Origin: Verrucomicrobium sp. BvORR106
GTDB lineage: Bacteria; Verrucomicrobiota; Verrucomicrobiia; Verrucomicrobiales; Verrucomicrobiaceae
Length of the DNA stretch: 64,000 nucleotides
Assembly: GCF_000739655.1 (NCBI RefSeq)
Contig: NZ_BATR01000093.1
Span: forward strand, 1 to 64,000
Direction: 5' to 3'
A model generated the notes under the pieces. The model saw only the letters and a list, made by a program, of their open reading frames with translations, had not been told where the DNA came from and did no database searches. Position 1 is the stretch's first letter. Each line of letters begins with the position of its first letter. The position numbers and the translations under genes were made by a program. Shown in pieces: positions 8,521 through 16,420 of this stretch.

Positions 8521-9384
8521 TCACTTCTGCGTGGCTTCGTAGCCGGCGACAGGCTTGCCGTCATCACCCAGCTTGCCTGCGGACCAGAGCACGCCACGGG
8601 TCACGAGGTCGAGGTAGCGAGCATCACCTACGGTTTCGTTGTTGTGGCCGATGGTGGTGCTGAAGGTGCGGGTCTTCTTCGGGCCGTATTCGTTGGTCCA
8701 GGCCACGACGGTCTCCACATCTTTGGTGGTGCCGTCTTTGTTCTTCACGGTCTGCTTGCCGGAGGCCAGGGGGTGGGCGGTGAGGATCTTGATGTTGTTG
8801 TAGAGTTCCTCCTTGATGGTGGTCCAGTCGCCCAGGCCCTTGGTGATGGGGTGCTCTTTGTCTGTGAAGGTGATGGCGACCGGCTCCTGGGGCCCGTGGC
8901 CGTTGGACTGGAGGCCGATGAGGTCAAACCACAGGGCATCCGGGGAGCCAGACTGCACCGGGTCACGGAAGTTGCCCACGCGATAGCTGTGCATGGCGCA
9001 GTGGAGGTTCACTGCCGGGACGCCGTCCTTGTGAGCGTTGAGAATGTTGTCCACATAGGGCTGCTGCTTCACATCGGCAGAGCATTCGTCATGAATGACC
9101 ACGTCGTAGTTCTTGGCCCAGTCGGCCTTGTTGTAGATGTCGAAGCTGGCCTTGGTGCTCTTGTCATCGGTGTGGGCAAATTCCACCTCGATGTTGGCGC
9201 GGGAGCTGAGTCCTTCGGCGAGGATCAGGCGTTGCTTGGCGTAGTCGTGGCAGCAGCCGCCGGTGACGAGCAGGACTCGCAGAGCCTTGGGTTTGGCGGG
9301 GTCGGCGGCGCGAAGGAGGGTGGTGACCCCGAGGGAGAGGGCCAGTGCGGCGACGGAGGTGAAGTAGAAGAGGCGGCGTTTCAT
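8521..9384 (-). CDS. ThuA-domain secreted protein (copy 2)
   Basis: 287 residues from the ATG that opens the signal peptide MKRRLFYFTSVAALALSLG; a longer open frame upstream reads into the opposite-strand rhodanese-like gene and is rejected. The protein parallels its neighbour: VLLVTGGCCHDYAKQ, IHDECSADV, AVNLHCAMHSYRVG, TTIGHNNETVGD and the C-terminal GKLGDDGKPVAGYEATQK. The identical MKRRLF start and matching tail point to tandem duplication. The family's reaction is unknown. The divergent gene at 9550 starts 165 bases away, leaving a shared promoter region. Confidence 0.85.
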   Translation of the reverse strand: MKRRLFYFTSVAALALSLGVTTLLRAADPAKPKALRVLLVTGGCCHDYAKQRLILAEGLSSRANIEVEFAHTDDKSTKASFDIYNKADWAKNYDVVIHDECSADVKQQPYVDNILNAHKDGVPAVNLHCAMHSYRVGNFRDPVQSGSPDALWFDLIGLQSNGHGPQEPVAITFTDKEHPITKGLGDWTTIKEELYNNIKILTAHPLASGKQTVKNKDGTTKDVETVVAWTNEYGPKKTRTFSTTIGHNNETVGDARYLDLVTRGVLWSAGKLGDDGKPVAGYEATQK

Positions 9385-9549
9385 GAGTGGGTGAAGCAGA
9401 GCGGAAATGCTGGCGGGAATTGCCCGCGCAGGCAAACTAAACGCGAGGAGGGGGCGAATATTTGCGCCAAGGTTCACCCGCTTTTGCCCGGCCGTGAGAG
9501 GGGCGGGCTGCGAAGTGATACTGCGCCCCGATTCCCAACTCCTCCCGCC

Positions 9550-10467
9550 ATGCCTCAATTGATCCAGACTCCCGCTGAACTCGACGCCTTGCGCGAAACG
9601 CACCCGGAACTCGCCCTGGTGGACGTCCGGCTGGCGGAGGACTACCAGGAGGGACACTTGCCCGGGGCTATCAATCAGTGCGTGTTTGAGGTGGTGTTTC
9701 TGCACGATCTGGCGGGCAAAGCCCTCCGCCGGGACCAGCCGGTCTGCGTGTACGGCGTGGCTCCGGAGAGCAGGGAATCCTCCACGGCAGCCGCCAAGCT
9801 GGAACGTGCCGGGTACGGCCAGGTCTATGATTTTCGTGGTGGGTTGGAGGCCTGGCGGGCCGAGGGGAGACCCGTGGAGGCCCCCTCAGTGTCGCCGGGC
9901 GGGCAGGCCGTCCGGGACGGCCGGTTCCCACTGGATCTGGCGGAGAGCAAGGTCGTGTGGGTGGGGCGCAACCTGATCAATCATCACTGGGGGCATGTGG
10001 CCATCAGCGAGGGGTACGTCAATTTTCTAGAGGGGGCACCAGACTCCGGGGCGGTGACGGTGGACCTGCGCGAGATCACCTGCGCGGATCTGGCCGGCGG
10101 GCCGCTGCATGATGTGCTCATCCACCATCTGGAGAGTGACGACTTCTTTGACGTGGAGAATCACCCGGAGGCGGTGTTTGCCTTTGATCGGGCGGAGGTG
10201 TGCTCTGAGTCCCCAGGCTGCCAGAATCTCAAACTCCACGGCACCCTGACGCTGCGTGGAGAGACGCGCGCGCTCACCATCAGCGCGGCGGCGGGCTTTA
10301 CCCCGGAAGGGAAGGCGGCCTTGCAGGCATCCCTGGCGCTGGACCGCACCGAGTGGGGTGTGCTGTACGGGTCAGGACGTTATTTCCGCAGACTCGCGGG
10401 TCATTTGGTAAACGACGTGATCGAGCTGCAACTGCGGATCCTCACGGCCAGTGCGGTCTTGAAATAG
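9550..10467 (+). CDS. Rhodanese-like/YceI-like fusion protein
   Basis: 305 residues, cytoplasmic by appearance (no signal peptide). Residues 1-115 are a rhodanese domain (LVDVRLAEDYQEGHLPGAINQ, then FRGGLEAWRAEGRPV). Where the active cysteine of the CxxGxR loop is expected, the sequence reads VCVYGVAPESRES; the only Cys lies two residues before Tyr, outside the usual loop position, so sulfurtransferase activity is doubtful. Residues 125-300 resemble a YceI domain: SKVVWVGRNLINHHWGHV, DLLIHHLESDDFFDVENHP-like text, LHGTLTLRGETRALTI and DRTEWGVLYGSG. YceI proteins bind amphiphilic isoprenoids and are usually periplasmic, so a leaderless fusion to rhodanese is unusual. It converges with the sulfatase gene 9 bases away. 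Confidence 0.8.
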   Translation: MPQLIQTPAELDALRETHPELALVDVRLAEDYQEGHLPGAINQCVFEVVFLHDLAGKALRRDQPVCVYGVAPESRESSTAAAKLERAGYGQVYDFRGGLEAWRAEGRPVEAPSVSPGGQAVRDGRFPLDLAESKVVWVGRNLINHHWGHVAISEGYVNFLEGAPDSGAVTVDLREITCADLAGGPLHDVLIHHLESDDFFDVENHPEAVFAFDRAEVCSESPGCQNLKLHGTLTLRGETRALTISAAAGFTPEGKAALQASLALDRTEWGVLYGSGRYFRRLAGHLVNDVIELQLRILTASAVLK

Positions 10468-10476
10468 ATAGAGCCC

Positions 10477-11958
10477 CTATTTCACGAGCACATCCATGGG
10501 GAAGTCGTCATCCGGTTCGATGGCTTCGTTTTCCCACACGGGCTTCCCGTCGTCATAGGTCAGCACCCGGTTGGCACTGCCGGGGGCGGCGTGGGCATTG
10601 GTCTTGGGCAGCCAGCGGGCCAGTTCTTGTTTCACGGCGGAGCGGGCGGGATCAGATGCGAGGTTCTGCCACTCATTCGGGTCAGCTGTTTCATCGTACA
10701 ACTCCTCGCTGCCATCAGCGTAGCGGATGTAGCGCCACTGCTCCGTGCGGATGGTATGGTTGTGCTGGTTGTGCGTGGTGATCGCGGGAAACTCACGGGG
10801 TGCCTGCGCATCCTTGAGTTGCGGGACCAGGCTGTGACCTTCCAGGTCTGACCGGGAAGGCAATCCTGCCAGTTCCAGAAGAGTGGGGAAGGTATCGAGC
10901 AGTTCTGCGGGGCGTGAGCAACTCTGGCCCCGGGTGATGCCGGGACCTGCCCAGATGAAGGGCACCCGGGTGCTGCGTTCCCAGAGGGTGTTCTTTCCTG
11001 TAATCCCTTTTTCCCCCAGGTGCCAGCCGTGGTCGCCCCACACCACAACGATCGTGTTGTCCAGCTTGCCGGTAGTTTGCAGTGCCTCCAGCAGCCGTCC
11101 CACCTGGCTGTCCATGAAGCTGATGGAGGCCAGATAGGCACGCACGAGAGGCCGCCATTCATCCAAGTCCTGCAAGGTCTTCAGCCGAGGTTCTGGAAGC
11201 TTCCAGTGAAGATAGCCTGCGAACCGCGGCAAATCGTCGCGGTCATCGGATTTTACCAGCGGCAGCTTCACATCTGCTGCAGGGTAGAGATCAAACCACG
11301 CCTGTGAAGCAAAGCAGGGCACATGAGGCAGGCGGAATCCTGCGGAGATAAACCATGGTCGGTCGCCCGGCACAGTTTTAAGCTTCTCAATGGCTGCATT
11401 TGCAATCTTCCAGTCGGGCTGGTCTTCATCCCGCTCGGGATAGACGCCCCAGTCCATGGCAGGATGGCGACCGGCGATAGGTAGTTTTGCGATGGGTTGC
11501 GCAGGCTTGGGCATCCCCGCTGCGGGCCCATATTCTGTGAATTCCCCCGTGCGATCTTTAGGTTTGATTGAGCCGTCGTGGTAGATCTTGCCACAGGTGA
11601 AAGTGTAATATCCCGCCTGCATGAACTGCTGCGGCAGCGTGACATGATGCTTGAGGGATTCGACCTGACGGAAGCCTGGTTGCAGACCGTAGACGCCAGT
11701 CGTGCTGGGGCGCAGTCCAGTGAGCAGGCTGGTGCGTGAAGGATTGCACAGCGGGGCCTGGCAATGGGCATTGGTGAAGTTCGTCCCCCGTGCGGCCAGA
11801 CCATCCAGGTGCGGTGTCTTCACCTGCGGATGGCCTCCCAAGCAGCCGAGCCAGTCATTCTGATCGTCAATGGCGATCATGAGCACATTGGGAGGCGGAG
11901 CGCTCTGGACCAGGAGCGGAAAGAGGAGGAGCGAGGAGAGGCTGAGAAGAATGCGCAT
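10477..11958 (-). CDS. Secreted sulfatase, iduronate-2-sulfatase-like
   Basis: 493 residues with signal peptide MRILLSLSSLLLFPLLVQSA. Type I sulfatase features are clear: IAIDDQNDWLG (metal-binding Asp31/Asp32), the formylglycine motif CNPSRTSLLTG (Cys71, C-x-P-S-R), HCQAPLCNP and, near residue 307, WGDHGWHLGEKG with the second metal-binding Asp-His. The DDQNDW start and the C-terminal TADPNEWQNLASDP pattern are typical of the iduronate-2-sulfatase-like subgroup that is abundant in Verrucomicrobia and Planctomycetes. It should remove sulfate esters from polysaccharides once matured by a formylglycine-generating enzyme, which is not in this window. Confidence 0.9.
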   Translation of the reverse strand: MRILLSLSSLLLFPLLVQSAPPPNVLMIAIDDQNDWLGCLGGHPQVKTPHLDGLAARGTNFTNAHCQAPLCNPSRTSLLTGLRPSTTGVYGLQPGFRQVESLKHHVTLPQQFMQAGYYTFTCGKIYHDGSIKPKDRTGEFTEYGPAAGMPKPAQPIAKLPIAGRHPAMDWGVYPERDEDQPDWKIANAAIEKLKTVPGDRPWFISAGFRLPHVPCFASQAWFDLYPAADVKLPLVKSDDRDDLPRFAGYLHWKLPEPRLKTLQDLDEWRPLVRAYLASISFMDSQVGRLLEALQTTGKLDNTIVVVWGDHGWHLGEKGITGKNTLWERSTRVPFIWAGPGITRGQSCSRPAELLDTFPTLLELAGLPSRSDLEGHSLVPQLKDAQAPREFPAITTHNQHNHTIRTEQWRYIRYADGSEELYDETADPNEWQNLASDPARSAVKQELARWLPKTNAHAAPGSANRVLTYDDGKPVWENEAIEPDDDFPMDVLVK

Positions 11959-12083
11959 GGTATCAGCAGGAATACTTGGCTATAAAAATTATACCAGGAG
12001 CGACCAGGGTCGCCTGCGCTATGAAACGTGAGGCGGGTCAAGGACCCTTCAGTAACATTTCCACTGAAAATAATTTCAAATTG

Positions 12084-12112
12084 TTGCTCGACACTCTTGT
12101 CACATGTATGAA
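12084..12112 (+). promoter_or_regulatory. Possible promoter of the ter plus-strand train
   Basis: TTGCTC and TATGAA are separated by 17 bases, a sigma-70-like arrangement with imperfect hexamers. The predicted start of transcription falls only about two bases before the terB ATG, and no Shine-Dalgarno sequence precedes that ATG. If the promoter is real, the message would be leaderless or nearly so. This is pattern reading only. Confidence 0.3.
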
Positions 12113-12120
12113 GTCTCCCC

Positions 12121-12576
12121 ATGAGCTTCTGGGACAATCTCAAAGACAAAGTGGCCGGGATGAACGCATCCCTGCAGACGAACATCAGCAAGTTCAAAAA
12201 TGCCGAGTTTGCGAACGGGACCATGGCCATGTGCGCCATGATCGCGGCGGCAGATGGCACGATCAGTGGTCAGGAGAAGGGCAAGATCGCCACCCTGATC
12301 ACCAACAACGAGATGCTGAAGATTTTCCCGGCGGCCGAATTGAAGCAGAAGTTTGACCACTTCTGCGACAAGATGACTGCCGACTATGACTTTGGCAAAG
12401 TCGAGGCTATCCAGGCGATTGCCAAGCTCAAGAGCAAGCCAGATCAGGCTCGCGCTGTGATTCAGATTGGCATCATCATTGGCGGTTCTGACGGCAATTT
12501 CGACTCCGACGAGAAGAAGGCTGTCAAAGAAGCCTGTTCCGCCGTTGGCATCAGCCCGGCAGATTTCGATCTCTAG
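12121..12576 (+). CDS. terB: TerB-family tellurite resistance protein
   Basis: 151 residues, the usual TerB length. It is an all-helical protein whose two halves each carry an Asp-Gly acidic loop (AADGTISGQEKGKI near 40 and GSDGNFDSDEKKAV near 122), the metal-binding pattern of TerB. The opening MSFWDNLKDKVAGMNASLQ and the ending VGISPADFDL are also typical. Known TerB proteins are cytoplasmic or membrane-associated partners of TerC and TerD in response to metals, phage and other stress. It is the first gene of the plus-strand ter train, divergent from the sulfatase. Confidence 0.9.
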   Translation: MSFWDNLKDKVAGMNASLQTNISKFKNAEFANGTMAMCAMIAAADGTISGQEKGKIATLITNNEMLKIFPAAELKQKFDHFCDKMTADYDFGKVEAIQAIAKLKSKPDQARAVIQIGIIIGGSDGNFDSDEKKAVKEACSAVGISPADFDL

Positions 12577-12600
12577 ATCGGATCAGCAAGTTGCATTTGG

Positions 12601-12619
12601 GGAGGTCCTTGTGACCTCC
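12601..12619 (+). terminator. Short hairpin between terB and the terA-like gene
   Basis: GGAGGTC-CTTGT-GACCTCC forms a 7-bp stem 24 bases after the terB stop and is followed by TTCAGTTTG. The U-rich tail is weak, so it is more likely a partial terminator or an RNA-stability element that lowers expression of the downstream genes. Confidence 0.4.
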
Positions 12620-12659
12620 TTCAGTTTGACCCTCCACGCAACGGACTTTACCAGTTCCG

Positions 12660-13961
12660 ATGACTCCCCTTGCGCGCGGCCAAAAATCCACCCTCTCCAG
12701 CCTCGGTGTTGGAATCTCGGGGGTGAAAGTGCAGGTGACCCTGCGAGTCCCGGCTCCTTCGACCGTTGATTTGAGCTGTTTCGGGCTCGATGCCCAAGGA
12801 CGTCTTTCGGACGAGCGCTACTTCGTTTTCTACAATCAGCCAGCGTCTCCCTGTGGCTCCATTCAAGCCAAGGGGACGGCAGGCGATGTGGATCAAACGT
12901 TTGTGTTAAATCTTGCGGGACTGCCCGCTGGCATCAAAAGGCTCGTCTTCGCCGCCACCATCGATGGCGCTGCCAGTATGAAGGACATTTCTAAGGGGTA
13001 TGTCCAAGTGGGGGATTCCGGCAAGACGGCCGCGGAGTTTCGGCTCCAGCCCGCTGACTACGCCGGGGAAAAAGCCCTGATGTTGATCGAGCTCTATTGG
13101 AAGGATGAATGGCGCCTCGCGGCGACTGGGCAAGGATTCAACGGCGGTCTGGCAGCCCTGCTGAAGCACTTTGGTGGTGAGGTGGCGGAGGAAAAGCCGA
13201 AACCTGCAACCGCCGCCCCCGTGTCAAAGCCAGCACCTCCTCCTTTGCCAGCGAAGGTGTCCCTGTCTAAAATCACGCTGACCAAACCCGGGCAGACCCA
13301 TCGCGTCTCTTTGGAAAAGGGCGCAGGAGCCCCTGCCAAGCTGATCGTCAAGGCGAGTTGGACAGACAACGGCGATGACTCCGACAGCAATGACGACCTC
13401 GACCTGCGGGTGGGGATGCTGCTGCCTGATGGGCGCATGAAGTTCATTCAGGCGCCCGATTTTGCGGGCAGCTTCGATTCCATGCCCTTCGCCCGCCATC
13501 TGGGTGACGTGACAGTGGCGTCACTCAATGCCCCCGCCACCGAGACGGTGGAGGTGAATCCGGCGATCGCCCAGCGCATGGGTGGCAGGGTGGGCATGGT
13601 ATTCAGCGTCTATTCCGCAGTGTCCAACGGCGCAGTCTCCGTGGCGTCTCTCCGCCCCATCATGAAGATGGAGTACGGGAACCAGGTGGTGGAGTGTGCC
13701 TTTGACTTCATGAAAATTGCGGCGTCGAAGGATGACACGGTTTACAGCTATGTGATCGGGCTGGCGGTGATCGATGCCGAGGGTATTACCCTTGAACCCT
13801 CTGGCCTGACTTCACATCCCGGCAGCGAGAATACCCCCTGGCTTCAGTGGACGGCGGAGGGGGGCTTAAAGGCCACCATGGACGGTCCGGCCGTGTTCAA
13901 AGGCAGCCTTGCTTCCAAGGCGGCGTCTTTCAACAAAAACAATCCGCGGCGGTACATCTGA
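12660..13961 (+). CDS. terA: TerA-like protein with N-terminal TerD-type domain
   Basis: 433 residues. The first 175 form a TerD-like beta sandwich ([27 protein letters not shown], and [32 protein letters not shown]). A Pro/Ala-rich linker (about 178-205) follows, then a TerA-type region: [15 protein letters not shown], an acidic [22 protein letters not shown] loop that could hold Ca2+, FARHLGD and the ending [22 protein letters not shown]. In the N-terminal half the Ca2+ site is eroded (DLSCFGLD instead of DLDAS, and no GDGDDE loop). TerA proteins accompany TerD and TerB in ter operons; their biochemical role is not settled. It lies between terB and terD. Confidence 0.8.
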   Translation: MTPLARGQKSTLSSLGVGISGVKVQVTLRVPAPSTVDLSCFGLDAQGRLSDERYFVFYNQPASPCGSIQAKGTAGDVDQTFVLNLAGLPAGIKRLVFAATIDGAASMKDISKGYVQVGDSGKTAAEFRLQPADYAGEKALMLIELYWKDEWRLAATGQGFNGGLAALLKHFGGEVAEEKPKPATAAPVSKPAPPPLPAKVSLSKITLTKPGQTHRVSLEKGAGAPAKLIVKASWTDNGDDSDSNDDLDLRVGMLLPDGRMKFIQAPDFAGSFDSMPFARHLGDVTVASLNAPATETVEVNPAIAQRMGGRVGMVFSVYSAVSNGAVSVASLRPIMKMEYGNQVVECAFDFMKIAASKDDTVYSYVIGLAVIDAEGITLEPSGLTSHPGSENTPWLQWTAEGGLKATMDGPAVFKGSLASKAASFNKNNPRRYI

Positions 13962-14037
13962 TTTTGAACCGATCGCCGTGTTAGCTGTCCTACAGTTTCC
14001 CTCAAAAAGAAGACCAAACCATACATACCTAAACACC

Positions 14038-14613
14038 ATGGCAATCTCACTTAGCAAAGGCGGCAACGTATCCCTCTCCAAGACGGCTCCTGGTCTGACG
14101 AACATCCTGATCGGCCTTGGCTGGGATGCCCGCTCCACGGACGGGGCTGGTTTCGACCTTGACGCGAGCGCTTTCCTCCTGACTTCGGAAGGCAAGGTGC
14201 GCAGCGATGCAGATTTCATCTTCTTCAACCAGAAGGAATCGGCAGACGGTTCGGTCAAACACCTGGGCGACAACACCACGGGTGCTGGTGATGGCGATGA
14301 CGAAGTGGTCAAAGTCAACCTCGCTGGTGTTCCGGCAGATGTGGACAAGGTTTCCGTCTCCGTGACCATCCATGATGCCGAAGCCCGCAAGCAGAACTTC
14401 GGCATGGTGAGCCAGGCCTTCGTGCGCGTCGTCAATGAAGCGGACGGCGCGGAGATCGTGCGCTACGATCTGAGCGAAGACTTCAGCGTTGAGACTGCTC
14501 TGGTCTTCGGTGAAGTCTATCGTCACAGCGGTGAGTGGAAATTCCGCGCAGTGGGCCAGGGCTTCCAGGGTGGCCTCGGGGCCATGGCCAAGAACTACGG
14601 CGTCAACATCTAG
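14038..14613 (+). CDS. terD: TerD-family calcium-binding stress protein
   Basis: 191 residues, standard TerD length; the ATG at 14038 gives the conserved start [15 protein letters not shown]. The Ca2+-binding residues are intact: [10 protein letters not shown] near 40 and [14 protein letters not shown] near 82, followed by [14 protein letters not shown]. TerD proteins are small two-calcium beta sandwiches that assemble at the inner membrane face with TerC and TerB. No Shine-Dalgarno site is evident. It is followed by a strong hairpin (14634-14670) and then by a second terD-family gene. Confidence 0.92.
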   Translation: MAISLSKGGNVSLSKTAPGLTNILIGLGWDARSTDGAGFDLDASAFLLTSEGKVRSDADFIFFNQKESADGSVKHLGDNTTGAGDGDDEVVKVNLAGVPADVDKVSVSVTIHDAEARKQNFGMVSQAFVRVVNEADGAEIVRYDLSEDFSVETALVFGEVYRHSGEWKFRAVGQGFQGGLGAMAKNYGVNI

Positions 14614-14633
14614 GGCCGTATATCGTTTCCTGC

Positions 14634-14670
14634 CGGGGCCACTTCTCCATCAGGTGGAGCGGCCCCGTTT
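14634..14670 (+). terminator. Terminator-like hairpin inside the ter train
   Basis: The stem CGGGGCC/GGCCCCG, with an inner CTCC/GGAG pairing, is followed by TTTC. It lies 20 bases after the terD stop and 25 bases before the next terD-family ATG. With only a short T-run it may act as a leaky terminator, making the terB-terA-terD part more strongly expressed than the biosynthetic genes. Confidence 0.5.
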
Positions 14671-14694
14671 CACCACCTCCAACCATTTTTTCAT

Positions 14695-15276
14695 ATGGCC
14701 ATCAGCCTTCAAAAAGGACAGAAAATCTCGCTTGAAAAAGAAGCGGGTGGCAGCCTCACCAAGATCATCATGGGTCTGGGTTGGGATGCGAAGAAAAAGA
14801 AGACCTTCTTCGGCCTGGGCAGCAAGGATCAGGAAATCGACCTTGATGCCAGCTGCGCGCTTTTCGACGAGCAGAACCAGCCGGTGGACATCGTGTTCTT
14901 TGGCCAGCTGGCCAGCCGCGATGGTTCGATCCGTCACACCGGTGACAACCGCACCGGCGCTGGGGACGGCGATGACGAGCAGATCGTGGTGGACCTTTCC
15001 AAGGTCTCTCCCTCGGTGAAATCCCTGGTGTTCGTGGTGAACAGCTTCACCGGCCAGAGCTTTGCCGAGATCGAGAACGCGTTCTGCCGTGTGATCAATG
15101 GTGGGAACAACCAGGAACTCGCGAAGTATGACCTGAGCTGCACCGGCTCGCACACCGCCATGGTCATGGCCAAGGTTTACCGCCACAACGGCGAGTGGAA
15201 GATGCACGCCATTGGTGACAACACCTCCGGCCGAACCTTCCAGGATCTGCTGCCAGCCATGAAGGCCAGCCTCTAA
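14695..15276 (+). CDS. terZ: TerD/TerZ-family protein
   Basis: 193 residues starting MAISLQKGQKISLEKEAGG. It has the TerD Ca2+ sites (IDLDASCALFDEQ near 42 and [14 protein letters not shown] near 84) plus a basic insert GWDAKKKKTFFGLGSKDQ near residue 26, which fits the TerZ subgroup. VNSFTGQSFAEIENAFCRVI and VYRHNGEWKMHAIGDNTSGRTFQDLLP complete the fold. A close relative is encoded on the opposite strand at 27082-27699, so each ter train carries one TerZ-like and one TerD/TerE-like copy. Confidence 0.88.
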   Translation: MAISLQKGQKISLEKEAGGSLTKIIMGLGWDAKKKKTFFGLGSKDQEIDLDASCALFDEQNQPVDIVFFGQLASRDGSIRHTGDNRTGAGDGDDEQIVVDLSKVSPSVKSLVFVVNSFTGQSFAEIENAFCRVINGGNNQELAKYDLSCTGSHTAMVMAKVYRHNGEWKMHAIGDNTSGRTFQDLLPAMKASL

Positions 15277-15337
15277 CAGGCTTCATCAGTATCATGCTGC
15301 CAGTATTCTGTTCCACGCCATTCCTCTCTGCGCCCTG

Positions 15338-16420
15338 ATGACCAAACCTTGTGTCTGGTTCAGCAGGGCCAGTTCCAGCCTGCACCCCTTGCTGCTGTTG
15401 CTCAAGCAACCCACAGCGGGGGGCGGGCTCCATCTCCTCGTCAGCCACCCCCAGTGGGACGCGCCCGCCATGTGCGGTGCGGATGAGGTTTTCCTCGAAC
15501 CTGATGGGCTTCAGGGTGATGACTACGTGGACTGGTGCCTGGAAGTCTGCCGTACGCGCAGCATTCAGGTGCTCGTTCCAGGACGGGCACGGCCGAACGT
15601 ATCGGCAAGACGGGCGGAGTTTGAGGCGCTGGGCACCCAGGTGCTGGTGGCGGCAGATGACGCGACGCTGCGTCTCCTGGAGGACAAGCCCCAGTTCCTT
15701 GCCGGGATTCCGGAGGACGTGGCCCTAGTTTCTCGCTTCATCAAGGTCAACACGGTGGCAGAATTCACTGCCGCAGTGGAGTCCTTCCGCGAGGAGGGCG
15801 GGACCGCCTGCTTCAAACCGGGCAAGTCGATTTTCGGCTTGGGATTCTATGTGCTCAACGACCGCATCACCCCGGTCAGCCGACTGCTGGACGGGCACGC
15901 CAACGTGATCTCGCTGGCGGAGGCCTGTGACATCCTTGGCCGGGAAGAGAGCTTTCGCGACGTCATGGTGATGGAGTACCTGGACGGAGTGGAATACAGC
16001 GTGGACTGTGTCGGTCGTACTGGCGAACTCGTGGCCTCCGTGGTGCGAATGAAGCCGAAAACGTCCGTTTCACAGGACACTTCACAGACTGTAGGACACA
16101 ACGAGCAGATTGAGGCCCTGGCCCGCCGTCTGGTGGCCCGGTTCTCCCTGGATGGTCTCTTCAACATGCAGTTCCGCACGACCAGCAAAGGTGGGCCGCC
16201 CCGGTTGTTGGAAATCAACGGGCGCATGTCCGGAGGGCTGGCGCTCGCCTGCCTCGCGGGCGTTAATCTCCTCGAACTCGCCATCGCACTCAAGCTGGGG
16301 CAGGACGATGTCGTGGCCGCGTTGCTGGCCAGGCCCGTTCAAACGGTGCGGGCCCAGCAGGGGTTCTGCGCCTTCCTGGCGGACCGGCAGGCATTCAACC
16401 TTCAGGAAGCGCCCTTGTGA
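15338..16420 (+). CDS. ATP-grasp enzyme of the ter biosynthetic module
   Basis: 360 residues. The N-terminal 110 form a pre-ATP-grasp domain (MTKPCVWFSRASSS, then VLVPGRARPNVSARRAEFEALG). The ATP-grasp fold follows: CFKPGKSIFGLGFYVL, VMVMEYLDGVEYSVDCVGRTGELV and the metal-binding end LLEINGRMSGGLALACLAGVN. Such enzymes join a carboxylate to an amine or thiol through an acyl phosphate. In published comparative work on ter systems, an ATP-grasp gene sits with two PRTases, a HAD phosphatase and a CitE-like lyase, predicted to make a nucleoside-like metabolite. All five are here. Its stop overlaps the next ATG (ATGA), suggesting translational coupling. Confidence 0.88.
   Translation: MTKPCVWFSRASSSLHPLLLLLKQPTAGGGLHLLVSHPQWDAPAMCGADEVFLEPDGLQGDDYVDWCLEVCRTRSIQVLVPGRARPNVSARRAEFEALGTQVLVAADDATLRLLEDKPQFLAGIPEDVALVSRFIKVNTVAEFTAAVESFREEGGTACFKPGKSIFGLGFYVLNDRITPVSRLLDGHANVISLAEACDILGREESFRDVMVMEYLDGVEYSVDCVGRTGELVASVVRMKPKTSVSQDTSQTVGHNEQIEALARRLVARFSLDGLFNMQFRTTSKGGPPRLLEINGRMSGGLALACLAGVNLLELAIALKLGQDDVVAALLARPVQTVRAQQGFCAFLADRQAFNLQEAPL

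Noticed and set aside
7792-9549. Long plus-strand open frame running into the rhodanese/YceI gene
   Set aside because: The upstream part is antisense to the two ThuA genes; the ATG at 9550 gives a proper rhodanese start.
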